NCBI RefSeq assembly: GCF_000422705.1
Contig: NZ_AUGO01000007.1
Span: 248,001 to 312,000, forward strand
Direction of reading: 5' to 3'
From: Flavobacterium soli DSM 19725
GTDB lineage: Bacteria > Bacteroidota > Bacteroidia > Flavobacteriales > Flavobacteriaceae
Length of the DNA: 64,000 nt
A model generated the notes under the pieces. That model saw only the letters and a list, made by a program, of their open reading frames with translations. It was not told the origin of the DNA and searched no databases. Positions 9,538 to 17,852 of this stretch are shown one piece after another (the first letter of the stretch is position 1; every line of letters starts with the position of its first letter). Position numbers and translations under genes: made by a program.

Positions 9538-10869
9538 TTGAGCCTGATCAAAAAACTCTATATCAATAATTTCTTTTTCTATGTGCTTTCGGGCATCGTA
9601 GTCTTGTTTGCCATCTCATTTGTGTTTCCTGCATTATACGAGGCAACTTGGTATTTGGTGCTGATTGTGATCACTTTTTTAGTTTTGGATATCATGATTT
9701 TATTCTGGGCCAAAACCGGAATTGAAGGCACAAGAATCACTCCTGAAAAATTATCAAATGGAGATGAAAACCCGATCAATGTTAGCATTAGAAATTATTA
9801 TTCGTTTCCAATTTCTGCCAAAATAATTGATGAAATTCCGTTTCAATTTCAGGTTCGTAATTTTCAGATTATACGAAATATAAAAGCTTCATCTCAAGAC
9901 GAGATCAATTATTATCTTCGTCCGACAGAACGTGGAGAATACTCTTTTGGTAACCTGAACATCTATGTTTCTTCGCCTTTAAGGCTAATTTCTAGAAGAT
10001 TTACTTTCAATAAGGACCAGATGGTTCCTACTTATCCTTCGTATATCCAACTTCGAAAATATGATTTGATGGCCTTTTCTAACACTCTTTTTCAATATGG
10101 TGTGAAGAAAATTCGACGAATTGGGCATACGATGGAATTTGAGCAAATCAAGGAATATGTTCAAGGAGATGACATCCGAACCTTGAACTGGAAAGCTACT
10201 GCCAAGAAAAACAGCTTGATGGTGAACCAGTTTCAAGACGAAAAATCACAGTCGGTTTATATGGCAATCGATAAAGGAAGGTTAATGAAAATGCCTTTCA
10301 ACAAGTTGAGTTTGCTGGATTATGCCATCAATGCGACATTGGTTTTATCGAATATAATTTTAAAAAAGCAAGACAAGGCGGGAATGTTTGCCTTCTCAAA
10401 AAAGGTAGAAAATCGTGTTGTAGCCGAAAAACGTTCTTCTCAAATGCAGAAGATTCTCGAAAGTCTTTATAACATCAAAACTGATTTTTTTGAAAGCGAT
10501 TTCTCTAGATTGTATGCCGATATTAAGAAAAATATCAACCAAAGAAGTTTGATTATTTTATATACGAATTTTGAAACATTGGACAGCTTGCACCGCCAAT
10601 TACCTTATTTAAAAGGAATTGCAAAAAATCACCTTCTAGTTGTGGTGTTTTTTAATAATACCGAACTGAACGACCTCATCAACAAAAAAGCGGAGAACAT
10701 ACAAGAAGTTTACGATAAGGTAATCGCCGAAAAATTTGCTTTCGAGAAGCGATTGATTGTGAGCGAACTCAAAAAATATGGTATCTATTCGGTACTGACA
10801 CAACCTGAAAATCTTACTTTAGATACTATAAATAAATATTTGGAAATCAAGGCGAGAGGAATTTTATAA
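9538..10869 (+). CDS. DUF58 domain-containing protein (MoxR partner)
   Basis: 443-residue protein with two N-terminal transmembrane helices (about residues 12-32 and 36-58) and a DUF58 domain whose signature EYVQGDDIRTLNWKATAKK spans about residues 207-224. The following ~200 residues have a VWA-like pattern (VYMAIDKGRLMKM). Translation appears to begin at TTG 9538: a TGA in the same frame lies six bases upstream, and no early ATG precedes the first membrane helix. It is the last gene of the SpoIIM-to-DUF58 operon. VWA/DUF58 proteins are the usual clients of MoxR ATPases. Confidence 0.9.
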   Translation: MSLIKKLYINNFFFYVLSGIVVLFAISFVFPALYEATWYLVLIVITFLVLDIMILFWAKTGIEGTRITPEKLSNGDENPINVSIRNYYSFPISAKIIDEIPFQFQVRNFQIIRNIKASSQDEINYYLRPTERGEYSFGNLNIYVSSPLRLISRRFTFNKDQMVPTYPSYIQLRKYDLMAFSNTLFQYGVKKIRRIGHTMEFEQIKEYVQGDDIRTLNWKATAKKNSLMVNQFQDEKSQSVYMAIDKGRLMKMPFNKLSLLDYAINATLVLSNIILKKQDKAGMFAFSKKVENRVVAEKRSSQMQKILESLYNIKTDFFESDFSRLYADIKKNINQRSLIILYTNFETLDSLHRQLPYLKGIAKNHLLVVVFFNNTELNDLINKKAENIQEVYDKVIAEKFAFEKRLIVSELKKYGIYSVLTQPENLTLDTINKYLEIKARGIL

Positions 10870-10895
10870 ATCAAAAACACCAAAAACCAACAATT

Positions 10896-11831
10896 ATGAA
10901 AAAAATGTTACTCTCTTTCTTGCTTTTTATTGGATGCATTACTCTAAATTTTGCCCAGAGCGAAGATTCTACACTGGTAAATATTGCTACGATTGAGAAA
11001 TCACTGACGTATCAAACAGGGAAAATTGAATTTCCAAATCAGAATGCAGTACTAAATGTTCCCAAAGGTTTCAAATTTCTCAATGCTGAACAAGCCCAAT
11101 ATGTGATGAAAGATTTATGGGGAAATCCAGCCGACCCAACACTTCTTGGAGCTCTGGTTCCGGAAACTAAAGGCGTTCTTGGCGACGATAGTTGGTTATT
11201 TACAATCAATTATGATGGAATGGGTTTTGTCAAGGATGATGATGCTAAAGATATGGATTATGATGATCTTTTGAAAGATATTCAAGAAGATATCAAGATT
11301 CAAAATGAAGATAGAGTTAAACAAGGATATGCAAGTGCTGAACTTGTAGGCTGGGCCTCGAAACCTTTTTATGATGAAAATAAAAAAGTATTGCATTGGG
11401 CAAAAGAGTTTAAGTTTTCTGATAGCGAAATCAATACTTTAAACTATGACCTTAGAGTACTAGGAAGAAAAGGTGTGTTTATTTTATCAGCAGTAGCACC
11501 AATCGAACAATTGCAAGAAGTAAAGGCGAACATGAACAATGTAATTTCTAGTATTCAATTCAATGAAGGTAATACCTATTTTGATTTTGATTCCAGTACT
11601 GACTCGGTTGCAGCTTGGACAATTGGAGGTTTAGTTGCTGGAAAAGTTTTAGCAAAAGTTGGTTTCTTTGCCATATTAGCTAAATTCGGGAAATTTATTG
11701 TTATTGGACTAATTGCAGCCTTTGCTGGCCTCAAAAAATTTGTCTTTGGCAAAAAAGACCAAGAAGTAACAAGACCACAATTGGAAGAAACAACTTTAGG
11801 TGAAGAAAACGAAACACCAGATCGTTTCTAA
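10896..11831 (+). CDS. DUF2167 domain-containing membrane protein
   Basis: 311-residue protein with a signal peptide (about residues 1-20, LLSFLLFIGCITLNFAQ) and a DUF2167 body. Recognisable parts are the N-terminal LNVPKGFKFLNAEQAQYVMKDLWGNP region, GVLGDDSWLFTINYDGMGFVKDDDA near residues 92-116, and two helices near the C-terminus (VAAWTIGGLVAGKVLAKVGFFAILAKFGK then FIVIGLIAAFAGLKKFVFG). It follows the DUF58 gene by 26 bp and may share its transcript. A hairpin terminator lies just downstream. Function unknown. Confidence 0.87.
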   Translation: MKKMLLSFLLFIGCITLNFAQSEDSTLVNIATIEKSLTYQTGKIEFPNQNAVLNVPKGFKFLNAEQAQYVMKDLWGNPADPTLLGALVPETKGVLGDDSWLFTINYDGMGFVKDDDAKDMDYDDLLKDIQEDIKIQNEDRVKQGYASAELVGWASKPFYDENKKVLHWAKEFKFSDSEINTLNYDLRVLGRKGVFILSAVAPIEQLQEVKANMNNVISSIQFNEGNTYFDFDSSTDSVAAWTIGGLVAGKVLAKVGFFAILAKFGKFIVIGLIAAFAGLKKFVFGKKDQEVTRPQLEETTLGEENETPDRF

Positions 11832-11837
11832 AACATC

Positions 11838-11870
11838 AAAGTGCTTTAATGAAAATTAAGGCACTTTTTA
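11838..11870 (+). terminator. Rho-independent terminator after DUF2167 gene
   Basis: Stem AAGTGCTTTAAT / ATTAAGGCACTT with a GAAA loop, followed by a T-rich run. It sits 6 bp after the DUF2167 stop codon and closes the upstream operon. Confidence 0.8.
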
Positions 11871-11910
11871 TTTTTATACCTAAATTTGCACCAACTAAAT
11901 TCAGATTCCT

Positions 11911-12699
11911 TTGAAACAAATCACGTCAACACAAAATCCGTTTATAAAATCGCTAGTGCTATTGCAAGAAAAAGCAAAGGCCCGAAAACAATCGGGTACT
12001 TTTTTGATTGAAGGGAAACGCGAAATAGAATTGGCGCTAAAAGGAGGTTATGAACTTGAAACCGTTTTGTTTTTACCCGAATTGATCGACTTTAATCAAA
12101 TAAGCAAATTAACCAATCAACCGATAGATTTCATAGAAATCAACAAGGAAGTCTATCAAAAACTGGCCTATCGTGATACAACCGAAGGTATTTTGGCTGT
12201 AGCCAAATCAAAGTCGTTATCTTTAAAAGAATTGAAATTAGGCAAAAATCCGCTGATTTTGATTGCCGAAGCTCCCGAAAAACCAGGAAATATTGGTGCA
12301 ATCCTAAGAACTGCCGATGCTGCAAAATTGGATGCTGTTATCATTGCCGATCCAAAGGGCGATTTGTTCAATCCAAATATCGTTCGTTCTAGTGTTGGCT
12401 GTTTGTTTACCAACCAAATTGCTACAGGAACAACGGAAGAGGTGATTGCTTTTTTGAAGGAAAATAAAATTAATTTCTATTGTGCAACATTGCAAAATTC
12501 TACTTCCTATCATACTCAGGATTACACCACTCCAACCGCTTTGGTTGTAGGTACTGAAGCAACAGGACTTTCGCAAAAATGGCGTGATGAAGCTACTCAA
12601 AACATCATTATCCCGATGCAAGGCGAAATTGATTCTATGAATGTTTCGGTTGCCGCTGCGATTTTGATTTTTGAGGCAAAACGTCAACGAGGGTTTTAA
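11911..12699 (+). CDS. TrmH/SpoU-family RNA 2'-O-methyltransferase
   Basis: 262-residue SPOUT methyltransferase. The N-terminal substrate-binding domain is typical (RKQSGTFLIEGKREIELAL), and the knot motifs are complete: motif 1 KPGNIGAILRTADA near residues 123-136, motif 2 VVGTEATGL near 211-219, motif 3 IPMQGEIDSMNVSVAAAI near 231-248. Members methylate a ribose 2'-OH in 23S rRNA or tRNA; the exact nucleotide cannot be told. The start appears to be TTG. It ends one base before the convergent mazG. Confidence 0.93.
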   Translation: MKQITSTQNPFIKSLVLLQEKAKARKQSGTFLIEGKREIELALKGGYELETVLFLPELIDFNQISKLTNQPIDFIEINKEVYQKLAYRDTTEGILAVAKSKSLSLKELKLGKNPLILIAEAPEKPGNIGAILRTADAAKLDAVIIADPKGDLFNPNIVRSSVGCLFTNQIATGTTEEVIAFLKENKINFYCATLQNSTSYHTQDYTTPTALVVGTEATGLSQKWRDEATQNIIIPMQGEIDSMNVSVAAAILIFEAKRQRGF

Positions 12700-13473
12700 T
12701 TATAGCTTTTTGGCTTCGTTCCAAAATACATCCATTTCGGCTAATGTCATGTCCGCCAAAGGTTTTCCAAGTTCAGATGCCTTACTTTCGAGGTATTGAA
12801 AACGTTTGATAAACTTTTTATTGGTTCGTTCCAAAGCATCTTCGGGATTCACATTCAAAAAACGAGCATAATTAATCATCGAGAACAAGACATCACCAAA
12901 TTCAGACTCAATCCTGTCTTGGTTTCCAGCTTCTACCTCAACTTTTAGCTCCTCTATTTCCTCCTGAACTTTGTCCCAAACTTGGTGTGGTTCTTCCCAA
13001 TCAAAACCTACTCCTTTTACTTTATCCTGAATTCGCGAAGCTTTTACTAAAGCCGGTAAACTTTTAGGAACACCTTCCAAAACCGATTTTTTACCTTCTT
13101 TCAGCTTTAATTTTTCCCAGTTTTGCTTTACTTCTTCTTCATCTTTTACCTGCACATCGCCATAAATATGAGGATGACGGTGGATCAGTTTTTCGCAGAT
13201 TTCGTTGCAAACATCAGCCATATCGAAGTCGTTTGTTTCACTTCCTATTTTGGCATAAAAAACAATATGCAGCAGTAAATCTCCCAGTTCCTTTTTTACC
13301 TCTTGCAAATCATTATCCAAAATCGCATCGCCCAATTCGTAAGTTTCTTCAATCGTTAGATGGCGAAGCGTTTGCAAGGTCTGCTTTTTATCCCACGGAC
13401 ATTTTTCACGTAAATCGTCCATAATATCTAATAATCTGCCGAAAGCTTGAAGCTGGTGTTCTCTGGAATTCAT
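12700..13473 (-). CDS. mazG: Nucleoside triphosphate pyrophosphohydrolase MazG
   Basis: 257-residue all-alpha NTP pyrophosphatase with two MazG domains. The first has the metal-binding pattern TIEETYELGDAI near residues 50-61 and KKELGDLLLHIVF; the second has EEIEELKVEVE and ESEFGDVLFSMINYARF. WDKKQTLQTLRHLTIEE is a strong family signature. It hydrolyses NTPs to NMPs and pyrophosphate, cleaning the nucleotide pool. In flavobacteria mazG, DUF5606, def and ruvX often lie together; here the metallophosphatase and FUSC genes separate them. Confidence 0.96.
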   Translation of the reverse strand: MNSREHQLQAFGRLLDIMDDLREKCPWDKKQTLQTLRHLTIEETYELGDAILDNDLQEVKKELGDLLLHIVFYAKIGSETNDFDMADVCNEICEKLIHRHPHIYGDVQVKDEEEVKQNWEKLKLKEGKKSVLEGVPKSLPALVKASRIQDKVKGVGFDWEEPHQVWDKVQEEIEELKVEVEAGNQDRIESEFGDVLFSMINYARFLNVNPEDALERTNKKFIKRFQYLESKASELGKPLADMTLAEMDVFWNEAKKL

Positions 13474-13708
13474 AGTAAAAAGATTTCGGTAAAAATAAGA
13501 AATCCTTTCAGGAAAAAGGTCTTCATAGAATTATATTATGATATGTTTTTTAGATTTGGCATTCGCCAAAAAATAAAATAGTATTTCTAAAACATACTGC
13601 TTCCGTTTCATCCCCAGATAAACATTCCTTAATCTTAGCACCTTAAAAACCTCTTATTTCTTTACACTAAGTTGATTTTTATCTAATTCGTTATCTATTT
13701 TCATCCTT

Positions 13709-13716
13709 TACTTTTG
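13709..13716 (+). promoter_or_regulatory. Bacteroidota-type -7 box upstream of metallophosphatase
   Basis: TACTTTTG matches the TAnnTTTG -7 consensus of the Bacteroidota housekeeping sigma factor. It lies 26 bp before the ATG at 13742. No well-spaced -33 TTG is apparent, so this is a partial match. Confidence 0.45.
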
Positions 13717-13741
13717 GTGCCATAAAAACCCCTCCGTTATC

Positions 13742-16477
13742 ATGAAAAAAATTTACCTTTTAGTATTGTTTTTTGCAGGGTATGTGGTTCAAGCCCAAAC
13801 CTTGCATCCTTATTTACAAGCTCCAACTTCCAATTCTATCTATGTGAACTGGAAAACCGAGAGTAATCCTGAGTCTATTGTAGAATTTGGAACTTCTAGT
13901 ACAACTTTAAATACTACCGTAACGGGTACTAATCAGATTTTTACAGATACTGGATATGCTGCGAATTATTTTTATCACACGGTTAAAGTAACAGGTTTGG
14001 CACCCAATACAAAATATTATTATCGCATTAAAACGGGTACGGAAACATCTGATATAATGTCATTTAAGACCTTACCACTTCCAGGACAGGCTGCTACAGC
14101 TGATGGGCATTTGCGATTTTTGGTCCTTGGTGACAATCAAATGAGGAATCTTCCACGTTTTGATACTTTGGTCGCTGCTGCAAAAAGAAAAATTGCTGAA
14201 AAATGGGGCATTGATGCCGATCCATCAGATAATATTGCTTTAACAGTAATGGTTGGTGACCAAGTAGATGTTGGTACACTTGATCATTATGAACATGTGC
14301 ATTTCAAGAAGAACAAGGCACTTTCGGGCTATTTGCCAATTCAAACCTTGGTTGGAAATCATGAAACCTATGGTACTTTGGCTATGCAAGCCTACTATGA
14401 TCATTATATCTTAGATGAAATGTCCTATCAAAATATTACATCTGGAACCGAAAATTATTATGCAAATCAAGTGGGTAATACCTTATTTGTAGCATTGGAT
14501 ACTGAACACACGAGCGTTCAACAGCTCAATTGGCTTGCACAAGTTGTGGAAGCTGCCGACAATGATCCGACTGTAGACTGGGTTGTTTCGCTTGGGCATA
14601 GACCTTATCAAGCAGAACAATATGTAGGCGACATTTCTCCTTGGATTCGTAATTCAGCAATGCCAATTTTAGTGACTACTGAAAAGCATATCTTGCATAT
14701 TGGAGCACATCATCACTTATACCATAGAGGACAACTGAAAAACACTCCAACGTATCAGATTATTTCTGGAGGTATTGCCTGGGATCAATATTGGGGAATG
14801 GCTGCTGAACAAGATTATGATGATGTTCAAAAAACAATCTCCAACTGGATGTATCAGATTATCGATATTGATGTTGTGAATGCTACTTTTGATGTAGAAT
14901 CGTATTCTATTGGAAGTGCCTACAATTGGAAAGACAATGAGCTGATGGATGAATTTCATCATTATAAAGGATTATCAGCTCCAACACAGCCTTCTATTAC
15001 CAATGCATTTACTGGTAACGATGTAGAATTGCCTCTTGAGATTACAAGCTCGGCTTATGCAACTTCATCGGGTGAATTATTAAATTCAACTGAATTTTTG
15101 ATTGGAAAAACAGCAGATTTCGAAATTATAGAAAAAGATATTTACCGGGATTACGAAAATTTGTATGGCCCATTGAACAACCAAGTAGATGTATCAAAGG
15201 ATTTGAATGCAAATGTTGATATCACCAAGGTTGCCTTGGCAGAAAATGAAATTCCAAACGGACAATACTTTGTAAAAGTGCGTCATAGGGACAGAAATCT
15301 TAGCTGGTCAGAATGGAGCGAGACAAAATCCTTCAACATCATCAATAGTAGTTTTGCTAATACACAAATACAGCTGGATACGATTGCCTATGCTTTAAAT
15401 ACACCAATAAATGTATCATTTACAGATGGTCCGGGTAACGAAAATGACTGGATCGGGTTGTATAAAATTACCCAAACACCCTCAAGCAGTAGTCCTGCAC
15501 AACTTTGGTCGTATGTTGGCGGAGATACAAGTGGCACCATAACGTTTAATGGTTTGACGACACCAGGAAGATATTATGCCACTTTCCTTGAAAATGATGG
15601 TTACAATGAACTTGCCGAAAGAAAAGAATTTTATGTTGGTCCTTTAGTATCATTATCCACTAACAATCAAGTGTATAATTCTGGAGAAGGCGTGATTGTG
15701 AGTTACGAAAACGGACCTCAACTAGCAAACGACTGGATCGGAATCTACAAAGTTGGTCAAACTCCAGGAAGTATCGGATCTACACTTTGGCAATATGTGA
15801 ATGCTACTTCTGGAAGTATCACGTTCAATGGATTGGCTGATGGCTATTACTTCGCAGAATATTTCCTTCAGGACGGTTATTCAAGTATTGGAAACAAAGT
15901 ATTCTTTCAGGTTGGAGAACAAATCACACAGTTGGCAATCAACAAAACCATTTATAATTTGAATGAGAATATCATTGCCACTTGGACGGATGCTCCCGGA
16001 ATTGTGAAAGACTGGTTAGGAATTTATCATGAGGGTGATGACCCGAACGTGGATGAATTGGTAAGTTTCACTTATTTCGAAGGACTTCCGGAAGGAACAA
16101 CAGTGATACCAGATGACAAACTTCCAACAGAAACGGGTGATTATTTTATTGTGATGTTTACGAATGATTCTTATAATGAAGTATCGAACAGAATTTCCTT
16201 CGTTGTGGAAGACGTTTTAGGTAATGACGAATTTTCGTCTCAAAACGGAGTTCAGGTATATCCTAATCCTGTAAAAGATGGAGAACGTACTTATATCAAA
16301 TCAAAATATCCAATAGATCAGATTGATATGTTTGACATGACAGGAAATCTTTTTTATTCCTCCAAGAACATAAACGACTATAACTTCTCGATTATAAACC
16401 AGAGCCTTCCAACTGGAGTTTATTTATTGAAAATAAAATCCAATAAAGTATATACGGTTAAGGTAGTTGTGAAATAA
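13742..16477 (+). CDS. Secreted purple acid phosphatase-like metallophosphoesterase with T9SS type A sorting domain
   Basis: 911-residue exported enzyme. A signal peptide (residues 1-18, LLVLFFAGYVVQAQ) is followed by a fibronectin-like purple acid phosphatase N-terminal domain (about 20-110, GLAPNTKYYYRIKTG). The calcineurin-like phosphoesterase domain (about 120-390) has metal-ligand motifs GDNQ, VGDQVD, GNHE (TLVGNHETYG) and the late histidines SLGHRPYQ and IGAHHHLYHRGQ. Two to three repeated beta domains follow, each with a DWIGLYK/DWIGIYK/DWLGIYH core. The end is a type A sorting domain (VYPNPVKDGE ... LPTGVYLLKIKSNKVYTVKVVVK). Probably scavenges phosphate from esters outside the cell. 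Confidence 0.9.
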   Translation: MKKIYLLVLFFAGYVVQAQTLHPYLQAPTSNSIYVNWKTESNPESIVEFGTSSTTLNTTVTGTNQIFTDTGYAANYFYHTVKVTGLAPNTKYYYRIKTGTETSDIMSFKTLPLPGQAATADGHLRFLVLGDNQMRNLPRFDTLVAAAKRKIAEKWGIDADPSDNIALTVMVGDQVDVGTLDHYEHVHFKKNKALSGYLPIQTLVGNHETYGTLAMQAYYDHYILDEMSYQNITSGTENYYANQVGNTLFVALDTEHTSVQQLNWLAQVVEAADNDPTVDWVVSLGHRPYQAEQYVGDISPWIRNSAMPILVTTEKHILHIGAHHHLYHRGQLKNTPTYQIISGGIAWDQYWGMAAEQDYDDVQKTISNWMYQIIDIDVVNATFDVESYSIGSAYNWKDNELMDEFHHYKGLSAPTQPSITNAFTGNDVELPLEITSSAYATSSGELLNSTEFLIGKTADFEIIEKDIYRDYENLYGPLNNQVDVSKDLNANVDITKVALAENEIPNGQYFVKVRHRDRNLSWSEWSETKSFNIINSSFANTQIQLDTIAYALNTPINVSFTDGPGNENDWIGLYKITQTPSSSSPAQLWSYVGGDTSGTITFNGLTTPGRYYATFLENDGYNELAERKEFYVGPLVSLSTNNQVYNSGEGVIVSYENGPQLANDWIGIYKVGQTPGSIGSTLWQYVNATSGSITFNGLADGYYFAEYFLQDGYSSIGNKVFFQVGEQITQLAINKTIYNLNENIIATWTDAPGIVKDWLGIYHEGDDPNVDELVSFTYFEGLPEGTTVIPDDKLPTETGDYFIVMFTNDSYNEVSNRISFVVEDVLGNDEFSSQNGVQVYPNPVKDGERTYIKSKYPIDQIDMFDMTGNLFYSSKNINDYNFSIINQSLPTGVYLLKIKSNKVYTVKVVVK

Positions 16478-16494
16478 AAATAGTTCTACCAATG

Positions 16495-16525
16495 AAAAAA
16501 GCCTCCAAATTGGAGGCTTTTTTTA
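16495..16525. terminator. Bidirectional terminator between metallophosphatase and DUF5606 genes
   Basis: AAAAAGCCTCC / GGAGGCTTTTT stem around AAATT, with A-run and T-run flanks that let it serve both converging transcripts. Confidence 0.85.
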
Positions 16526-16545
16526 TATAATAAAAACTTTAAAGC

Positions 16546-16986
16546 TTATTCTTTAGTTGCTTCAGCTTCTTCTTTTACAGGAACCTCTTCCTTAACGGGA
16601 ATTTCTTTCGAAACCATTCCTTTTGCTTGAAGCATATTGTACCAGTTCAAAACTTTCTTGATATCAGAAGGATATACCCTATCTTGATCATAATCTGGAA
16701 GGATTTCTGCAAAATAGGCCGCCAAAGTGGCGTTATCTTCCTTGTGTGAAGGTGCTGGACCATTGTCTTCCTTGATAGCGATGCTTCGCATTACCTCAAC
16801 TAGTGGCTTCTCTGCACTTGTAGTATAAATTGAGATTTCTGACAATAAACTTACATTGCTTCTCAATCCAACCGTGATTTTTTTTCCATCAATTAAAGAT
16901 TCTGCTACAAAACCTGAACGGGTTTGCACTTTTAAGGCATATAAACCTGGCTTTCCTGAAATTGCTAATATTTTATCTAAATTCAT
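16546..16986 (-). CDS. DUF5606 domain-containing protein
   Basis: 146-residue cytoplasmic protein with the conserved flavobacterial DUF5606 start (MNLDKILAISGKPGLYALKV) and FVAESLIDGKKITVGLRSNVSLL. The C-terminal ~25 residues are a low-complexity VKEEVPVKEE tail. It lies about 95 bp downstream of def on the same strand, which is its usual neighbour. Function unknown. Confidence 0.9.
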   Translation of the reverse strand: MNLDKILAISGKPGLYALKVQTRSGFVAESLIDGKKITVGLRSNVSLLSEISIYTTSAEKPLVEVMRSIAIKEDNGPAPSHKEDNATLAAYFAEILPDYDQDRVYPSDIKKVLNWYNMLQAKGMVSKEIPVKEEVPVKEEAEATKE

Positions 16987-17081
16987 CTTTAGTAATTATT
17001 TATTTTTTTATTAGTATTATTTTTTCTTAATAACTGTAAACTTCAAACTGCGACTGAACACTGATCACTGAATACTGCAAA

Positions 17082-17672
17082 CTATCTCCCTTTCTTCGGC
17101 GAAGCAAACTTCATCTTATAATCAGGACGTGTCTTGCCTTCCATGATATTCTGCAGTTTCTTTTTGATCAATTGTTTTTTCAAAGAAGATATCTTATCGG
17201 TAAACAAGATTCCTTCAATATGATCATATTCGTGTTGAATAACTCGTGCAATCAAACCATCATAAACATCGGTGTGCTTTTTGAAATCCTCATCATAATA
17301 TTCAATCGTGATGCGTTCGTTTCTATATACATCCTCACGCACTTCTGGAATACTAAGGCAACCTTCGTTAAAACCCCATTCTTCGCCTTCTTCCTTCAAC
17401 ATTTTGGCATTGATAAACGTTTTCTTAAAGCCGTTCAATTGTTCTCGTTCTTCTTTTGACAAATCTTCATCATCGCTAAAAGGTGTTGTATCGACAATAA
17501 ATAAACGAATCGCCATTCCAACTTGAGGTGCTGCCAAACCTACACCATATGCATTATACATCGTCTCATACATGTTGGCAACAGTTTCCTTTAGGTTAGG
17601 ATAATCCTGCGGAATTTCTTCTGCTAATTTTCTTAAAACCGGATCGCCATATCCTACAATTGGTAAAATCAT
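17082..17672 (-). CDS. def: Peptide deformylase
   Basis: 196-residue metalloenzyme that removes the formyl group from the N-terminal methionine of new proteins. All three motifs are present: GVGLAAPQ at residues 43-50, EGCLS at 103-107 (metal ligand Cys 105), and HEYDH at 147-151 (metal ligands His 147 and 151, catalytic Glu 148). Length and motif spacing are normal for the family. Same strand as DUF5606 and mazG. Confidence 0.97.
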   Translation of the reverse strand: MILPIVGYGDPVLRKLAEEIPQDYPNLKETVANMYETMYNAYGVGLAAPQVGMAIRLFIVDTTPFSDDEDLSKEEREQLNGFKKTFINAKMLKEEGEEWGFNEGCLSIPEVREDVYRNERITIEYYDEDFKKHTDVYDGLIARVIQHEYDHIEGILFTDKISSLKKQLIKKKLQNIMEGKTRPDYKMKFASPKKGR

Positions 17673-17826
17673 TTTAAAAATTTTAAAGTATTATGCATTA
17701 TCAAAAAGAGTGCCTTCATCAAATACGGACGGCAAAAATAGTGAAAAAAAGATAACCGATAACCTTTTACTACTATAGAAACTTCTTAAATCTTTATTTT
17801 TCAAAGTTTAAATCTCCTGCATTCCT

Positions 17827-17834
17827 TACCTTTG
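17827..17834 (+). promoter_or_regulatory. Bacteroidota-type -7 box upstream of FUSC gene
   Basis: TACCTTTG matches TAnnTTTG and ends 18 bp before the ATG at 17853. No convincing -33 TTG was seen. Confidence 0.5.
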
Positions 17835-17852
17835 TAGAGTACATCCTTTCAA

